Shown here piece after piece: positions 48,546 to 60,109 of a stretch of DNA of 64,000 nt; within the stretch, counting starts at the first letter, position 1, and each line of letters opens with the position of its first letter. Source of the stretch: Pardosa pseudoannulata. Its lineage: Eukaryota; Arthropoda; Arachnida; Araneae; Lycosidae. The notes below the pieces were generated by a model that saw only the letters and a list, made by a program, of their open reading frames with translations, was not told where the DNA came from and searched no databases. The stretch covers positions 60,527,170 through 60,591,169 of the forward strand of contig CM063501.1 in the NCBI GenBank assembly GCA_032207245.1, written 5' to 3'. The translations under genes and the position numbers were made by a program.

Positions 48546-48889
48546 GTGAGCAAGGAAGCAAAAATTCTGTTTTGAGGAAAAGAACTTTGAAGATTTCGTT
48601 TATCATATGCTTCCTATGAATTAGGAGATACATTTTAATTTAAAGGTACAGGAATTTTTCCTTGGGAGTTTTATTGTACAAAAGTTACCATGCATTCACA
48701 TATATATATTATTTCTCGGTAAAATGGGTAATTCAAAAATTTAAGGGTAGTGAAAACCCATAATGAGTGTCATAAACTTAATCGTGACTGAGGTACAATA
48801 TCATGCTTGGAAGTTTTCGTTTCTTTGATAATTAGCTTCGTATTATTATTGCATCCAAAAAGGATAGTCTAAAAGGAAGGAAAACCTCA
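48546..48889. other. No feature recognised
   Basis: AT-rich unique sequence. Confidence 0.4.
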
Positions 48890-49480
48890 CGTTACTTAAG
48901 TAGTTAAACCCGGGTTTGTGATTCCATTTTACCCGTTAACCTCTGCTGCGCGGATGATACTCTTCTTAAGCAACAATGTATATGCTCCTTTCACTGATGA
49001 TTCACTACTGACCAACGAGGAAACGTGACAATTCACTGACCCCTGTTTGCGGAAACACCACCGCAAAACAGAGGCGCAAAGGGGCATACCAAATGAGTAG
49101 CCGAAAAATCTTCCCGAATTCAACCCGCGTGTCAGCTCTTTTTTGTCTGATTCTCAATAAGGTGCTGCAGTTCTGTACGTTCTCCCTCACCAGAACAAAA
49201 CAGAGAAAGAGCGAGATATACTTTTATTATCATCGTTCGCGTAGCCGACATGGTTTTAGTTTACGAAGGGGGGATTAGTTTTAGGCAGTTAATCATGCGT
49301 CGGTGTACACAGAGCGGGGTTATTTTGGTTGCCCAGGAATTCGAAAAGACGAGTGAACTTTGATTGTAGAGGTGGCTTCCGCTGGGGCTGTTGTTGTGCC
49401 CACACTTCCACGACTCACTCACTGTCCGTAGATGCATAGGACTTTTGAAAACGGCCACCCGTAACCGTATTTAAAATCTC
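48890..49480. other. GC- and CpG-richer single-copy stretch without a gene
   Basis: About 0.6 kb with much higher GC than its surroundings (CTGCTGCGCGGATGATAC, CAACCCGCGTGTCAGC, TCGTTCGCGTAGCCGAC). Several overlapping frames of 61-65 codons lie on both strands, none with a recognised domain. No inverted repeats and no second copy. Together with 840-1510 it is the best candidate for host function (promoter, untranslated exon or enhancer), but the evidence is only compositional. Confidence 0.35.
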
Positions 49481-50495
49481 TCGGTTAGAAAAAGATCACT
49501 GAACTCTTTCTTGAACATCATGGACGATGTCATATGATTCGCCTAATCTGCATACTGACCTTAGGTCTTCATGTGGACGTTAATCTTGATGACATTTGAT
49601 GTTTGTTATTAGAGGTGTGAAATGTTAATCTTGTATGTAATAAGCTGATAAAGATGTCAAGTTAATGACAGTTAAAGCGTTTTGAAAGGATTTGAAAATT
49701 TTTCAAAAAATTCTTCACCTAGTAGAGCAGCATACGAAACGATAAACTTCAAGATTATCCCATGTTGATCTTTACTTTGAACAGCCTACCAGTATCAATT
49801 ACAAACAAATTAAGACAAAGAGGAGAAAAAATTGTAAAGAAAGTGTGTGAGTTCTAGGAAAAAAAGTTATATGCTTTTAGAAATTTGAGACCGCTCCAAA
49901 CTCAAATTACACAAACAACCTAGAATTGTTTTTCGAATCAACAAAGTAATATTAATATTATAATGTATATGAAACTTAAGGGGAATTTGTGTTGTTTGAA
50001 TTATCTAAAATTTCGAATTAACCAAATTCAAATTAGCGAAGTTCAAGTGTAGTTATAGGATTTAAAAAGAATTTAATAAATTCAAAAGCAAAGCAAATTA
50101 CTCTTCATTTCGAGACATATCATTAAATAGGAAACAAACATCGTGATTTGGTTCAAAACTCAAATGACAGATAATATAAGGTGACACTAACGAGTTAGAG
50201 CGAGTTATAATTAATGGAACACGGGTATAAAACACAACATCAATGCTTAAGTTAAATTATTCGTCATAATCATCATCGAAAGTAAATATTTTTATTTTTA
50301 CTCTATATCTCTTAATGCATTTTTATTTATTTTTTATTTTTTTATTTTAATATCATTTTTTCAGTTATATTCTTTAAAAGATTCGACTAGAATGAGACAA
50401 AATTAATTAAATATGTGTAAATGCATACAACTGTGCTTCAGAATTTGGTTATCATTATATAAACAGATAGATCAATCTCAGCAGAATTTTCTGTC
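49481..50495. other. No feature recognised
   Basis: AT-rich unique sequence with a T-rich run around 50285-50350. Confidence 0.45.
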
Positions 50496-50523
50496 ACACA
50501 CACACACACATATATATATATAT

Positions 50524-50579
<56 letters not shown>
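50496..50579. repeat. (CA)n / (TA)n microsatellite
   Basis: Eight CA repeats followed by (TA)n with one TATGTT interruption. Confidence 0.95.
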
Positions 50580-50581
<2 letters not shown>

Positions 50582-51250
50582 CCAATTACTTTCTACTTTC
50601 CAACCTTTCTGAAAGTTTATTATTGTTCTAGTCTCAGCTACAAAATTTATCAAAATTAAATTATTCTTATTACTATATAAAGTAATTATGTAAGCTACAA
50701 TATAAATATTGCATCTTCCATAATTTTAGAAACTACGTTGATCAGTAACATATGAATGTTTGAACGTAAGATTTACAGCACATGGGAATTTATTGCTATC
50801 AGGCATGTGAAAAGACAAATAATTATAATATTATTAAAAACGGAATGATATCCATAATAATTAATATTTTATTTGCTTAAATGACACTTTATAAAAGAAT
50901 AAGAATCCCGTAAAATGTCAAGGAGGTAGTAAAAATGTTTTCTAGTGCATTCAACCGTTTCCAAATTTTAATAAAGACAAAATAAAAGACGCAATATAAA
51001 CAACAAAAGGATAAAATGACGTAATATCAAATGAATTTCAAACCAGTTTTCTGAAACGGAGAAATTATCATTTTTGTATGAAGATCGGATAAAATATTAT
51101 TTTCGGAATTATTTATCTTCTTGTTATTCTAATAAAAACGAGTTAAAATCAGTTTAAAATTTTAAAGCTTGTTAAGAGTAACTTTAAGATATGATTTTGC
51201 TTGTTGATGGATAATTCCTTTGATGGTGGAGTTGTGGAAACATAACTTTG
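50580..51250. other. No feature recognised
   Basis: AT-rich unique sequence. Confidence 0.45.
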
Positions 51251-51261
51251 CAATTTTGTGG

Positions 51262-51437
51262 GTGTTTGTTTTGGTTTGTAGTGTTACAGTGTACAGTTTT
51301 GCCACACGAAAGCTAATGAGGCTGATACCTACTGCTTAAATTCTATTCCGAACGGCTACGAACATCCATTCCACTAGTGGGTTTCGAACTCCCGAACCGA
51401 AGAGCAAAGCCCTACCCATCGGGCTATCCTTCGGCAC
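51262..51437 (-). mobile_element. tRNA-Arg-like SINE, minus orientation
   Basis: It matches the family: GAACGGCTACGAACATCCAT, GGGTTTCGAACTCCCG (B box region) and AGCCCTACCCATCGGGCTAT (A box region). An imperfect 11-bp duplication CAATTTTGTGG / CAATTGCGTGG (51251-51261 and 51438-51448) flanks it. More diverged than the copies at 16433 and 45033. Confidence 0.75.
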
Positions 51438-51590
51438 CAATTGCGTGGAAGTATATTGTGTGAGTGTATGCAAATACAAATGCGAGAGTATATTACTACC
51501 GTCTTATGGATAAAAGAAAAACAAATTGTACTGTTGAAACAGGTGGTTTCTGGATATCAGATCAACAGAGGGAAGTTTCACTTTTATTAA

Positions 51591-51768
51591 CACGTTGACT
51601 GCCAGATATATTTTCGATGGTTTGCCCAAGGCGCCAAAGTGAACTTTTTATTATGCTATGTATATTATGCTGAAATATTATTTGCAGCAGATAAAATAAG
51701 TTATAAAATCATGCTTGAAGCAGTTTTCGTGGTGGGAGTCACCTTTGACCTCCATGACAGACAACGTG
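51591..51768. mobile_element. TTAA-target MITE (piggyBac-like), 178 bp
   Basis: It is flanked by TTAA at 51587-51590 and 51769-51772. The inverted ends are CACGTTGACTGCCAG and, reversed, CACGTTGTCTGTCATG. Internal GCGCCAAAGTGAAC and reversed GGTCAAAGGTGACTCC form a second, weaker inverted pair. No coding capacity. Confidence 0.82.
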
Positions 51769-51772
51769 TTAA

Positions 51773-52335
51773 AGTTGCATAATACACGCATGTGCACAAA
51801 ATATAAATATCTTTATAGTTGGGGTGAAAATAAACTACTTAGACTATTCAATGCGTCTTAGTTCGCAGGGTATTTTTTTAAATAGATAAACTTCATTTCT
51901 GCGAGTCTAAGCTCTAATAGCTAAGTTGATGGAATTCAGGCATATGGTCAAGTTTCATTCCCTCTCATCCAAAAGAACATCGAAACTTACCTCTAAAATT
52001 TTTATTCCTGATATGTAACTTTGGTTGATTCAGAGAACCAAAATTTCCTTACATGAAATCAAACCAAAGCTTCCTTACATGAAAGCTGATTTGGCTACAA
52101 TCCTCTGCTTTATACCACTGCTTTGCAATCCACTGCAATCCAGGATCTTTGGTCTAACTTCAAGTTACATTCTTTTTGGCATCTCTTGTTTTTACACAGT
52201 TCGTATACTATTTCTGTACAAATAAATTGATACCATATTCATCACAAAATCTCATCCAAGCAAAAAGGACAGTTAGTTTTATCCTTTAAATAGACTTAGA
52301 ATAATCTAAAATCCATTTTTGCCCATAACCGAGAA
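51773..52335. other. No feature recognised
   Basis: AT-rich sequence. A 66-codon frame at 52025-52225 has no recognised domain. Confidence 0.4.
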
Positions 52336-52853
52336 CAATAGTATAGCGAAGGGTACACGAAGAAGTGTCCCACCTAGTCGGCACTGTGCTAGGGGTGGCA
52401 AAATCTTTATCCTTGAATACAATATTTAAGAAACACACACACGTGTATATATATTAAACTTGTTACTAGAAATGAATTTATTTAATGATAAAAAATTCAA
52501 CTGTCAGCAGTTTTTAAATAATATCTATTATTCTATTCTATTATTGGATTTTTCGAATAATGTCGATTGACAATAAGTTATCTTTAAGTAATAATACAGT
52601 TTTTAGAAAATAATATATCGATATTAACTGAAAACATATTTTTACAATTCAATTTTGTTTCCTAGTTTGTAAGCATTTTTAATTTTTGGGAAAAAAAACC
52701 TCTTTCCAATTTCGTTATTTGCCTCGCTTCCTAAAATTTATTATTATAAAAATAGCTTATTTTGCACAGGCAACATACCATAGTTTAATATCTGCCCCGG
52801 GTGGCAAATTTGGTATTACCCCAGGCGTCAGAAAAACCTACACTGTACCACTG
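52336..52853. mobile_element. Probable hAT-type MITE, 518 bp
   Basis: The left end CAATAGTATAGCGAAGGGT and right end (reversed) CAGTGGTACAGTGTAGGTT agree at 13 of 19 positions. Both resemble the CAGTGGCGTAGCGAGGG ends of one hAT group (family knowledge). A GGGTGGCAAAAT block follows inside the left end, and GGGTGGCAAATTTGG lies inside the right end. The 8 bp outside each end, ACCGAGAA and ACTAAGGA, match at 5 positions, a decayed duplication at best. The 100-codon frame across the right end is a shadow. Confidence 0.5.
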
Positions 52854-53049
52854 ACTAAGGAACATAGTTTGATAAAGTTGAAGTCAAATTTGAATGACAT
52901 ATTTGTAATCTATTCCAGTAAACAAAAACATAATACAAACAATTATTTTGGATTAAAAAAAAATTTTAAACAATATTTCTGCTATTAGGAATCTTCTTTC
53001 TAAATTTTACGTTTTTTAGAGAGATATCAAGATAACGTTGAATAATATA

Positions 53050-54270
53050 CAGGGTTAGCAAGAAATAAGTCCCCTCTTTTGAAGACTCTAGAATACGTTC
53101 TATTGGTCCTAATGATACAGGGCCTTAACCATAAATTACATTCGGAGGGAAACTTTTTTTTATGATACTTCAATAAAACTACAGGTTTTCATATGTATGT
53201 ATACTCCTAATGAGTATTATAATACAATGTGATTTTAAAATAGCAAAATAATTAAAAGATGATATAAGGAATAAATTTATAATCTTGAATGAGTCATGTT
53301 GTTACTACACAATGAATTTAATAGTAAAATTAACATTGAAAAGACATAAACTATACATGATATTAAATCTGATTTTTAAAACAATCATAATCAAAGAAAA
53401 GGAATAATTTTGAATGACAATTAAAATGTTTAAATTTTTACCTATATATCATAAACTATGCTCTTTTTTAAATTTTTACAATTTCTTGTGAAATATTGTG
53501 CAAAAATGTTGTGATGAGTTGTCAAAAGTGTTAGTCAAACTGATCTCATTTGTCGAATACAATTTGCACCTAGTGTTTAACTAAGCGTCACTGTTCTAAG
53601 CTCACTGTTCTCTATGTGTAGTTAGGTAGATGACACACCCACACACAGGGTCCATTTTCTTTCCACAAAACGGTCCTTAAGAATTCCGTAGGGGGATTGG
53701 TCCCCTAAATCCTTCCCCTTGCCTACGGCTTTGAAATCATATACAATTGGACCTACAGATAATTCAAATGATGAGCTTGACATTTATTATATAAAAAAAG
53801 AGTTAATACAAAAATCCGCCTATAGTGGGAGCTCTAACATATATTGTATTTATTTTCATTAAGTTAAGTCGAGCATTAGTTTCTTGTCTGTACATCATGC
53901 CTATGTTAAAGAAAAAGTACTACTAGTAAAACTGTAAAAAGATATTTGGCGCTATGTTCTTGACATTTTGGCAGACTCATTCCGGTCATCTGTGGTAAAA
54001 CATGGTTCTGAGTTTGCAGCCTATTGTTGAACATGAAGGGGACATATTGAGCTGTTTTAATGCTACTCTTTTAATATTATTTAGCATTTATAAAGCACAT
54101 CAGAAGTGCTTTTATGTATCACATCACCACCTGTAGGCAGATTCTTGTATTAAATTATTTATTCAATAAATATCAAGCGTATCCTTTGAATTATCTTCCG
54201 TTCAAATTGTATCTCATTTGGATCAATTCTAGAGCCTCAGAAGTGAGGTACTTATACCTTGCTCACCCTG
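53050..54270. mobile_element. Tc1/mariner-type element without a readable transposase, 1,221 bp
   Basis: It is flanked by TA (53048-53049 and 54271-54272). The inverted ends start CAGGGTTAGCAAGAAATAAG and, reversed, CAGGGTGAGCAAGGTATAAG, and stay similar for about 50 bp. The length suits a full transposon, but no frame above 60 codons or catalytic motif remains, so it is either very old or a non-autonomous filler element. A GC-richer patch lies at 53630-53740. Confidence 0.75.
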
Positions 54271-54796
54271 TATATTAATAACCTTAGTCTCGAAGACGTT
54301 TTGTAGTTAAAATAATAAATTGTTGATAGCTAAAAATAACTTCAAGGTGCAAAAAATCATTTTCGAATTAAAAATTTCTTTTCCTAGTAGTAGTTACTAC
54401 GTTTACGTCTGAAGACAATCTTTCTAAAATTTATTTAAGTAAACTTCAAAAGTTGTTTCGCAGACGTAATAATAGTAATAACAACATTCGACTCGAACAG
54501 GATAGCGTTCAAGAATTAAGATTCTTCTGATTTATTCCACGTCTTATAATTAGCTGTTCCTCCTTCATTAACTTAGATTTAAATTTCAAATAAATTTTAA
54601 ATATAGTCTAAAATATTTGGAAAACAATGTCTTGCAGACGTAACAATAGTAACAACATTTAAAAAGGTAAGTTTTCTTTTTAAAAGGAATTGCTGCCCAA
54701 TAAAGTTATTTTGAGCTTTTGAAAGTTCCTTAAAGAAAAGAAAAAAAATTGTTATAAGGTGTAGAGGTTACCTTAAATATTGAATAAAATTCTAAA

Positions 54797-54938
54797 ATAA
54801 ATAATGAAAGATTTTCAAAAGAAAAAAGAATACAAGCTGCTAATCTGTCATCGAACTATTTAAGCCTTCTTTATATAATTCAGTGACATCAGTCAAACGT
54901 GAGTTGTCAGTGGATATACTCCATTCACGGCTACATTC
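54797..54938 (+). repeat. Near-identical 140-bp repeat D, copy 1
   Basis: From GAAAGATTTTCAAAAGAAAA to TTCACGGCTACATT this matches 57014-57153 with only a few differences, all in its first 40 bp. It contains CATCGAACTATTTAAGCC and AGTGACATCAGTCAAACGTG. No inverted ends; the type of element is unknown. Confidence 0.85.
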
Positions 54939-55303
54939 AATTACAAGTCATAAAGCTTATGTCACAGGATTGTACCCAGAGATTGGAGGTTAAGTCAAAC
55001 AACAGAAAATTTCCACAAAAGACGGGAATTAAGTCGACCATGATCAAGGTCTTGTCGAAAAAATCTCAAGGTTAAGAATGAATGCATTTTACACACATTA
55101 TATGTCCATGTTACTGAATAATACGAAGAATACCTTTAATATAGATTTTTTTTTTTTTTGTAGTTTAGTCACATTTGAAAATAAAGGAGACCTGAGATAA
55201 TGTTTTTGAAAAATTGGGGATTTGAATGTTAAGAAATTCTAACATTCACAGTTCAGTATTAAAATTTAAAACTATTTTAATCTTTACAAACCAAGAGTAC
55301 TAT
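54939..55303. other. No feature recognised
   Basis: AT-rich spacer before the microsatellite. Confidence 0.45.
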
Positions 55304-55310
55304 ATATATG

Positions 55311-55355
<45 letters not shown>

Positions 55356-55367
55356 ATATATATATTA

Positions 55368-55436
<69 letters not shown>

Positions 55437-55491
55437 ACATATGTATATATATGTATATATATGTATATATATATATGTATACATATGTATA

Positions 55492-55558
<67 letters not shown>

Positions 55559-55662
55559 GTATATGTATATATTTATATATATGTGTATATATATGTACAT
55601 GTATATGTATATGTATGTATGCACTTATATATCTGTATATATATATATATATATATATAATG
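55304..55662. repeat. Long compound (TA)n / (TATG)n microsatellite
   Basis: About 360 bp of TA with TATG, TATTTA and TACA interruptions. Frames of up to 144 codons on both strands are artefacts. Confidence 0.95.
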
Positions 55663-56504
55663 TGGGTGTGTGGGTGTGGTGTATCAAAACTATTACCCCT
55701 AACCCTAATATAGATATCTAACATTGTCCCTTTCCTTCTTCTCATTTTTAATTCCTAGTCTCCCATAAAATGTCAGATAAAGGACTGTTCTCCGACAGAA
55801 ATTCTGTTAACCTATCACTGAAAAATAATTCTGGAATAAATGCTAATTTTTTGTCCACTCTCCGTTTTTTTCAGCTGTCTTAAATGATAAAGGTGCTTCC
55901 CAAAATTGCTGAACAATCTTTAGTCTTATCAGAATGAAATCACTTGATTCCCTCACTGCACGGCTGAGATCGCCGACAAAGTGTTTAATTTTAAGCTTCC
56001 TCTAAGTCTATAAGTGAAATTTATACGTTACGAACGCTTAACCAGTAACTGCTGAATTTATTTTTAAAAGACCCTCAAATAGTGCTTAATTAAAGCCCGG
56101 CAATAACGTGAACTCACGTTGAATGGGATAAAAATGTGTTACATACAGAATTTTTCGTAAAAGTCAAAGTAAATCGAATAAAATTTCCTTTGTTTTAAAT
56201 AAATAATTGACAGTTCATCGTTAAAAAGGTATAGTTGTTAAAAAAATTACCAAGTGCCAAAATAATAAAATTATCACATAGGAAAAATTAAAGAAATAAA
56301 TTAAGAAATTTATTTAATTTAAGCCTGGTATTTTTGAAAACGAGGTATACACAAAGTGATCCTTCACAGGTCGAGTACCTGTGAAACGTGTGCATCTGTA
56401 CGTTTGGATACCCGATGCATTGATAAAAATAATGAACTCATTTTGTTAGAAGCAATATATTGTACAGGAAATTACTTCTATATCAATGAATTTTAAACTG
56501 ATCC
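55663..56504. other. AT-rich sequence with one strong hairpin
   Basis: The only structure is a perfect 9-bp stem, TTCACAGGT (56363-56371) and ACCTGTGAA (56377-56385), around the loop CGAGT. Weaker pairing may extend outward (GGTAT against ATACC). No gene recognised. Confidence 0.5.
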
Positions 56505-57000
56505 GGAGTAGCTCAGCCGGTAAGTCAATTCTTACGCTGACCCATCCAAAGACATACAACATCAACTAACTGAACACCAATAAGCCACGACAGTAACTAA
56601 AACAGCTATGGAGCTGCTGATGACCTACGAGATTTCCCTCATGGTCCAATATTAAGTTTGTCACAGCGGGTAAGAAGCAAACTCTACAGAGGTAAGCTCG
56701 AGACTACCAGGAATAATTGAAGAGCCATATATCTCGGGTGAATCCCGGGCGCATGAAGCCCGTATTCCCCCCTTAACGCACTTGCTATTCCAAATTCTGG
56801 TGCAGCGCTTCTCGAGGCCACATCTTGGTGGGTCATTTTCTAAGATTGCCATTGGTCCTCATTCTCACTTTTGATTAGCCAAGATTTTCTCTTCTGAATC
56901 CTAACCTAGTTCACTCAGTATCTGACGTGTGTTTCACACATCTTAATTCATCTTGAGCTTTGTGCTTTTCCTTCTTTCTCAAGAAAAAAACAACAACAAC
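56505..57000 (+). mobile_element. SINE-like element with partial tRNA head and (CAA)n tail
   Basis: It begins GGAGTAGCTCAGCCGGTAAG, a good A box, and ends AACAACAACAAC like the tRNA-Thr SINE. The expected B box does not follow at tRNA distance; a GGGTGAATCCCGGG motif occurs about 230 bp later. It may be a composite or a SINE with an internal insertion. The 63-codon frame inside is not significant. Confidence 0.5.
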
Positions 57001-57013
57001 TGCACATTGTATA

Positions 57014-57153
57014 AATAATAAAAGATTTTCAAAGAAAAAAAAGGAATACTAGCTGGTAATCTGTCATCGAACTATTTAAGCCTTCTTTATATAATTCAGT
57101 GACATCAGTCAAACGTGAGTTGTCAGTGGATATACTCCATTCACGGCTACATT
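57014..57153 (+). repeat. Near-identical 140-bp repeat D, copy 2
   Basis: Second copy of 54797-54938 in the same orientation, 2.2 kb downstream. It follows the (CAA)n tail of the preceding SINE-like element after about 14 bp. Confidence 0.85.
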
Positions 57154-57229
57154 TTTATTTTATTGTGCTTTTGAATCTGTTAATGAACCTAATCTGATGA
57201 CATCCTTCTCCTGTTGGATTTCTCTCATT

Positions 57230-57535
57230 CTAATTTCTCATCACTTGTCTTATTATATTGCCCTCCCTGCACGAAATCAAGTATCCTACCTCATTTATTT
57301 TTATACTTTTATTGCCATGCTCGAGCCAAATCTTATCATTAGTGTTGTTTTGCCAAACTCCCAAGTATAGCAGAACTAGAGGGCTAAGCCCAGGCAGTTC
57401 TGTGCCAAATCCATTCTGTGATCCTGTGTGAAGCCCGTATATACCTAAAGGAGATATATCCCTGAGGTTGTCTCTCATTTACCACTACCCAGAGGACACG
57501 GACGGCTTGAGCTCGTGGCAGCGGAAGCGACAGAC
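57230..57535 (-). repeat. Retroelement 3'-end-like repeat with stem-loop, copy 3
   Basis: On the minus strand it matches 23340-23520: GAGCTCAAGCC, GTGTCCTCTGGGTAGTG, TAAATGAGA, CTCAGGG and CCTTTAGGTATATACGGG. The stem-loop at 57441-57459 pairs over eight positions on the minus-strand RNA only if one G-U wobble is allowed. The 82-codon minus-strand frame through it is not conserved at 23340. Confidence 0.55.
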
Positions 57536-57890
57536 GTTGTCTCCCTATCTCAGTCGGTAAAGGCATAGATCTCGTAATCGGGGGTTTGCGGTTTCAGGGG
57601 CAGAATCGGCTTAAGATACCCGTGTTCGTTAATAGTGACTAGGGCATATAAAATATAGTTGTAATCCCAGTGTCTTCCAAGTTCTCAAATGGCTCTCTGG
57701 GAGTGGCATGCCAAGCCTGCCGGGTCTTCTGCTTTGTCCCTGTTTCTAAATAACAAGGACTCAGGAGCTAAGACGTACTTTTACCTTACTGGTGCTCGTC
57801 AATTAAAATACATACCCCTTCATCTTAATTCCTATAGCATCTGGCAAACGTGCTTGGCTCGTTCAAGTAGCATTAGAAATAACAGTAGAC
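57536..57890 (+). mobile_element. tRNA-Thr-like SINE, diverged
   Basis: It aligns along its length with 35748-36109: CTCAGTCGGTAAAGGCA, the ATCTCGTAA loop, GTTCGTTAATAGTGACTAGG, GTGTCTTCCAAGTTCTCAA, CTTCTGCTTTGTCCCT and GTTCAAGTAGCATTAGAAA. The B box is mutated (TTTGCGGTTTCAG). It directly abuts the retroelement-like repeat on its left. Confidence 0.75.
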
Positions 57891-59075
57891 TTTATCCTAT
57901 ATTTTTTAAAAATACTGCAGATCTCCTGGTATTATTACTAAGTGACATCTTACTGAAATCTTGAGATTTTTTTATCAAAGGTAATTTTTTATTTTAAGCA
58001 ACTGGTATATACGTCGACTGCACCAAAATGAAAATTTGGACTGACGTGTATACACATCGAGTACGCTTAACTTATTATTATTCTAGAATATTTATTATTC
58101 AATAGATATATTTTATAATTTTTTCAGTATATTATTATTATTATTATTATTACTATTATTATATATTTAATAATAATTATATATTATTAATAATTATAAT
58201 TATATAATTATGTATTATTATTTATTATTATTTATTTATAATTATTTAAATATATAATTAATATATAATACTGAATAATAATATATCTCTTTGGATTACA
58301 GATAATAGCCTCATGCGATGACTTTGGATTACACTGAGGAGAGAAATTTCTTCATTTTCTTGAAATAATTTGAAATGGTGAGTTCACACGTAGACCTTAA
58401 TAGGCTTTCCAGTTACACTTAAAATGACAGTTATGAGTTAATTTCATATTTTGAACAAAAAAAAAACAAAAAAAAAACGTTTTATACCCAGACCTTGAAA
58501 CTACTTGATAACATAAAAGCTGCACTTGTGTGGCACCTTGGTATTGCTATTCTGGAAAAGAAACCATTCACAGTAAAATTATATCATCAGTCATAGTAGT
58601 GTCGGTTTCATATTACTGACTTTTATGCATGATAGGCGGGATCGGTCTATAATATCTGTATAATCCGACATCGTCTGCAGTCGTTAATAAGCCAGTTGCA
58701 TAATGCAATTATGCTTCGTCATGGTAGTGGAAAAATAAACAGAGGAATGATATCGGCCCAGGGGAAACAAAAAGTTCATTATTGTCGAACTACATTCTTG
58801 GTGTTATGCATGCTTAAATATACTCTAAATTCATATTCGACCATTGGGCTGGAAACATACAAATCTTAATTTGTCACTTCATAAGATTGCTTCCACTTTT
58901 TTTTTTCTCAATTTTCACGCTCTTTGTACCATGCTAATTGAATCCTCTTATTGATTTTTTTCTATAAGCGGCTTATAAACCCACCATTTCACCTCGATAT
59001 CCGACTGCATGAAGTGTTTTTCGGACAAAGTACCAGTGCTACTCTGAAACTCCTGTCAGGTATTTAAACCAAAAC
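57891..59075. other. No gene recognised; AT-only low-complexity patch 58126-58290
   Basis: 58126-58290 is almost entirely A and T built on TAT/ATT repeats. The rest is AT-rich with nothing recognisable. Confidence 0.5.
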
Positions 59076-59089
59076 TAGATAGTAGTTTT

Positions 59090-59344
59090 AAGCCCCGTGG
59101 CGTAGGGGTAGCGCTTCGCGTTACCACGAAGTAGATTCTAGGTTCGATCCCCGGACTGGGCAAGGTTGTCTCAGCCTTTCATCCCATCCCTGGGTAGACA
59201 AACTAAGGATTAAGTATGATTGAGAACTAAACACTGGGGGTTCCAAGTAAGGTTGACCACCTAACCCAGGGCCCTTGGTCTCCGAAACGGATATTGGTAC
59301 CGTAGGCCCTGGACCCTATGGGATATTGCACCAAGGAGTAGGAG
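59090..59344 (+). mobile_element. Third tRNA-derived SINE family, 255 bp
   Basis: It is flanked by a 14-bp duplication with one mismatch, TAGATAGTAGTTTT / TAGATAGTAATTTT (59076-59089 and 59345-59358). The head reads GCCCCGTGGCGTAGGGGTAG (A box), a CTTCG/CGAAG anticodon-like stem, and B box GGTTCGATCCCCGG. The body has CCCTGGGTAGACAAACTAAG and the tail is GGAGTAGGAG. Its body is unrelated to the Arg- and Thr-like families. It could be mistaken for a tRNA gene, but the head lacks a proper acceptor stem and the flanking duplication marks it as a retroposon. Confidence 0.85.
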
Positions 59345-59358
59345 TAGATAGTAATTTT

Positions 59359-60047
59359 TTTTATGTGTGTGAGTGTATGTGGTTATATATTTAAAATTAT
59401 GTATCCGTCACTTTTGCAATTAACGAGTACTATTTAGCACCAATAATAAATATAATGTCTTCACTTGTTGATACATCATTCACAGTTCACATCGTTGTAT
59501 TTACTCAGTGGTAATTTCACCAATATTGTTTGGGAGCAGAAGTTTTTGTTGCCCGTAGCGCCTCTAGTGAGCGCGACTTGCAACACTGCTAAGGAAAAAG
59601 TTTTACCTGTTGCTTGAAATCGGTGTGCTTAGTTCTCGTGTTCTAGTGAACGAGCATGAAAAATGGCTTGAATCTTGAAAAAATCTTCAGATTTATTTTT
59701 GTCTTGCTCTCCCAATAACTGCTTGAAACCCTTTGATTTGAATTCCTGGATTAAAATTTTGAATTTTTATTTCATCTTACACATATACTTTCCACTTATA
59801 CTACAACCCAGAGTAATTTTACTTTCTAAAATACGGAAATTATAATAAGTTGTCGTGACACATGTAAATAATTAAAATTCATTCACAGATATTTTTTCTC
59901 TAATGTTTTCATAGCAAATTTAGATGTACGGGAGTATTTATAGGTGTATGGATGTCACATTTTTGTAATGATTTTATAAAATTATAAATATAAAAATTTT
60001 TTTATTTTTAATATGCTCAACTGATTTCCCTTTTGTTCAACTTTCCT
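59359..60047. other. No feature recognised; small GC-richer patch 59530-59650
   Basis: AT-rich except for GTTGCCCGTAGCGCCTCTAG and neighbours. No frame or repeat. Confidence 0.4.
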
Positions 60048-60109
60048 CTGTATAATAATACCCTAAGTTATTTGTTCGTCTGTCCTGGAATTTATGAAGC
60101 GATTGTAAC

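Noticed and set aside
52686..52988. 100-codon frame
   Set aside because: It crosses the right end of the hAT-type MITE; its only GC-rich portion is the terminal repeat.
55226..55745. Frames of up to 144 codons on both strands
   Set aside because: Artefact of the compound TA/TATG microsatellite.
59090..59165. Possible genuine tRNA gene
   Set aside because: A and B boxes are good, but the acceptor stem does not close, a SINE body and tail follow, and a 14-bp duplication flanks the whole.
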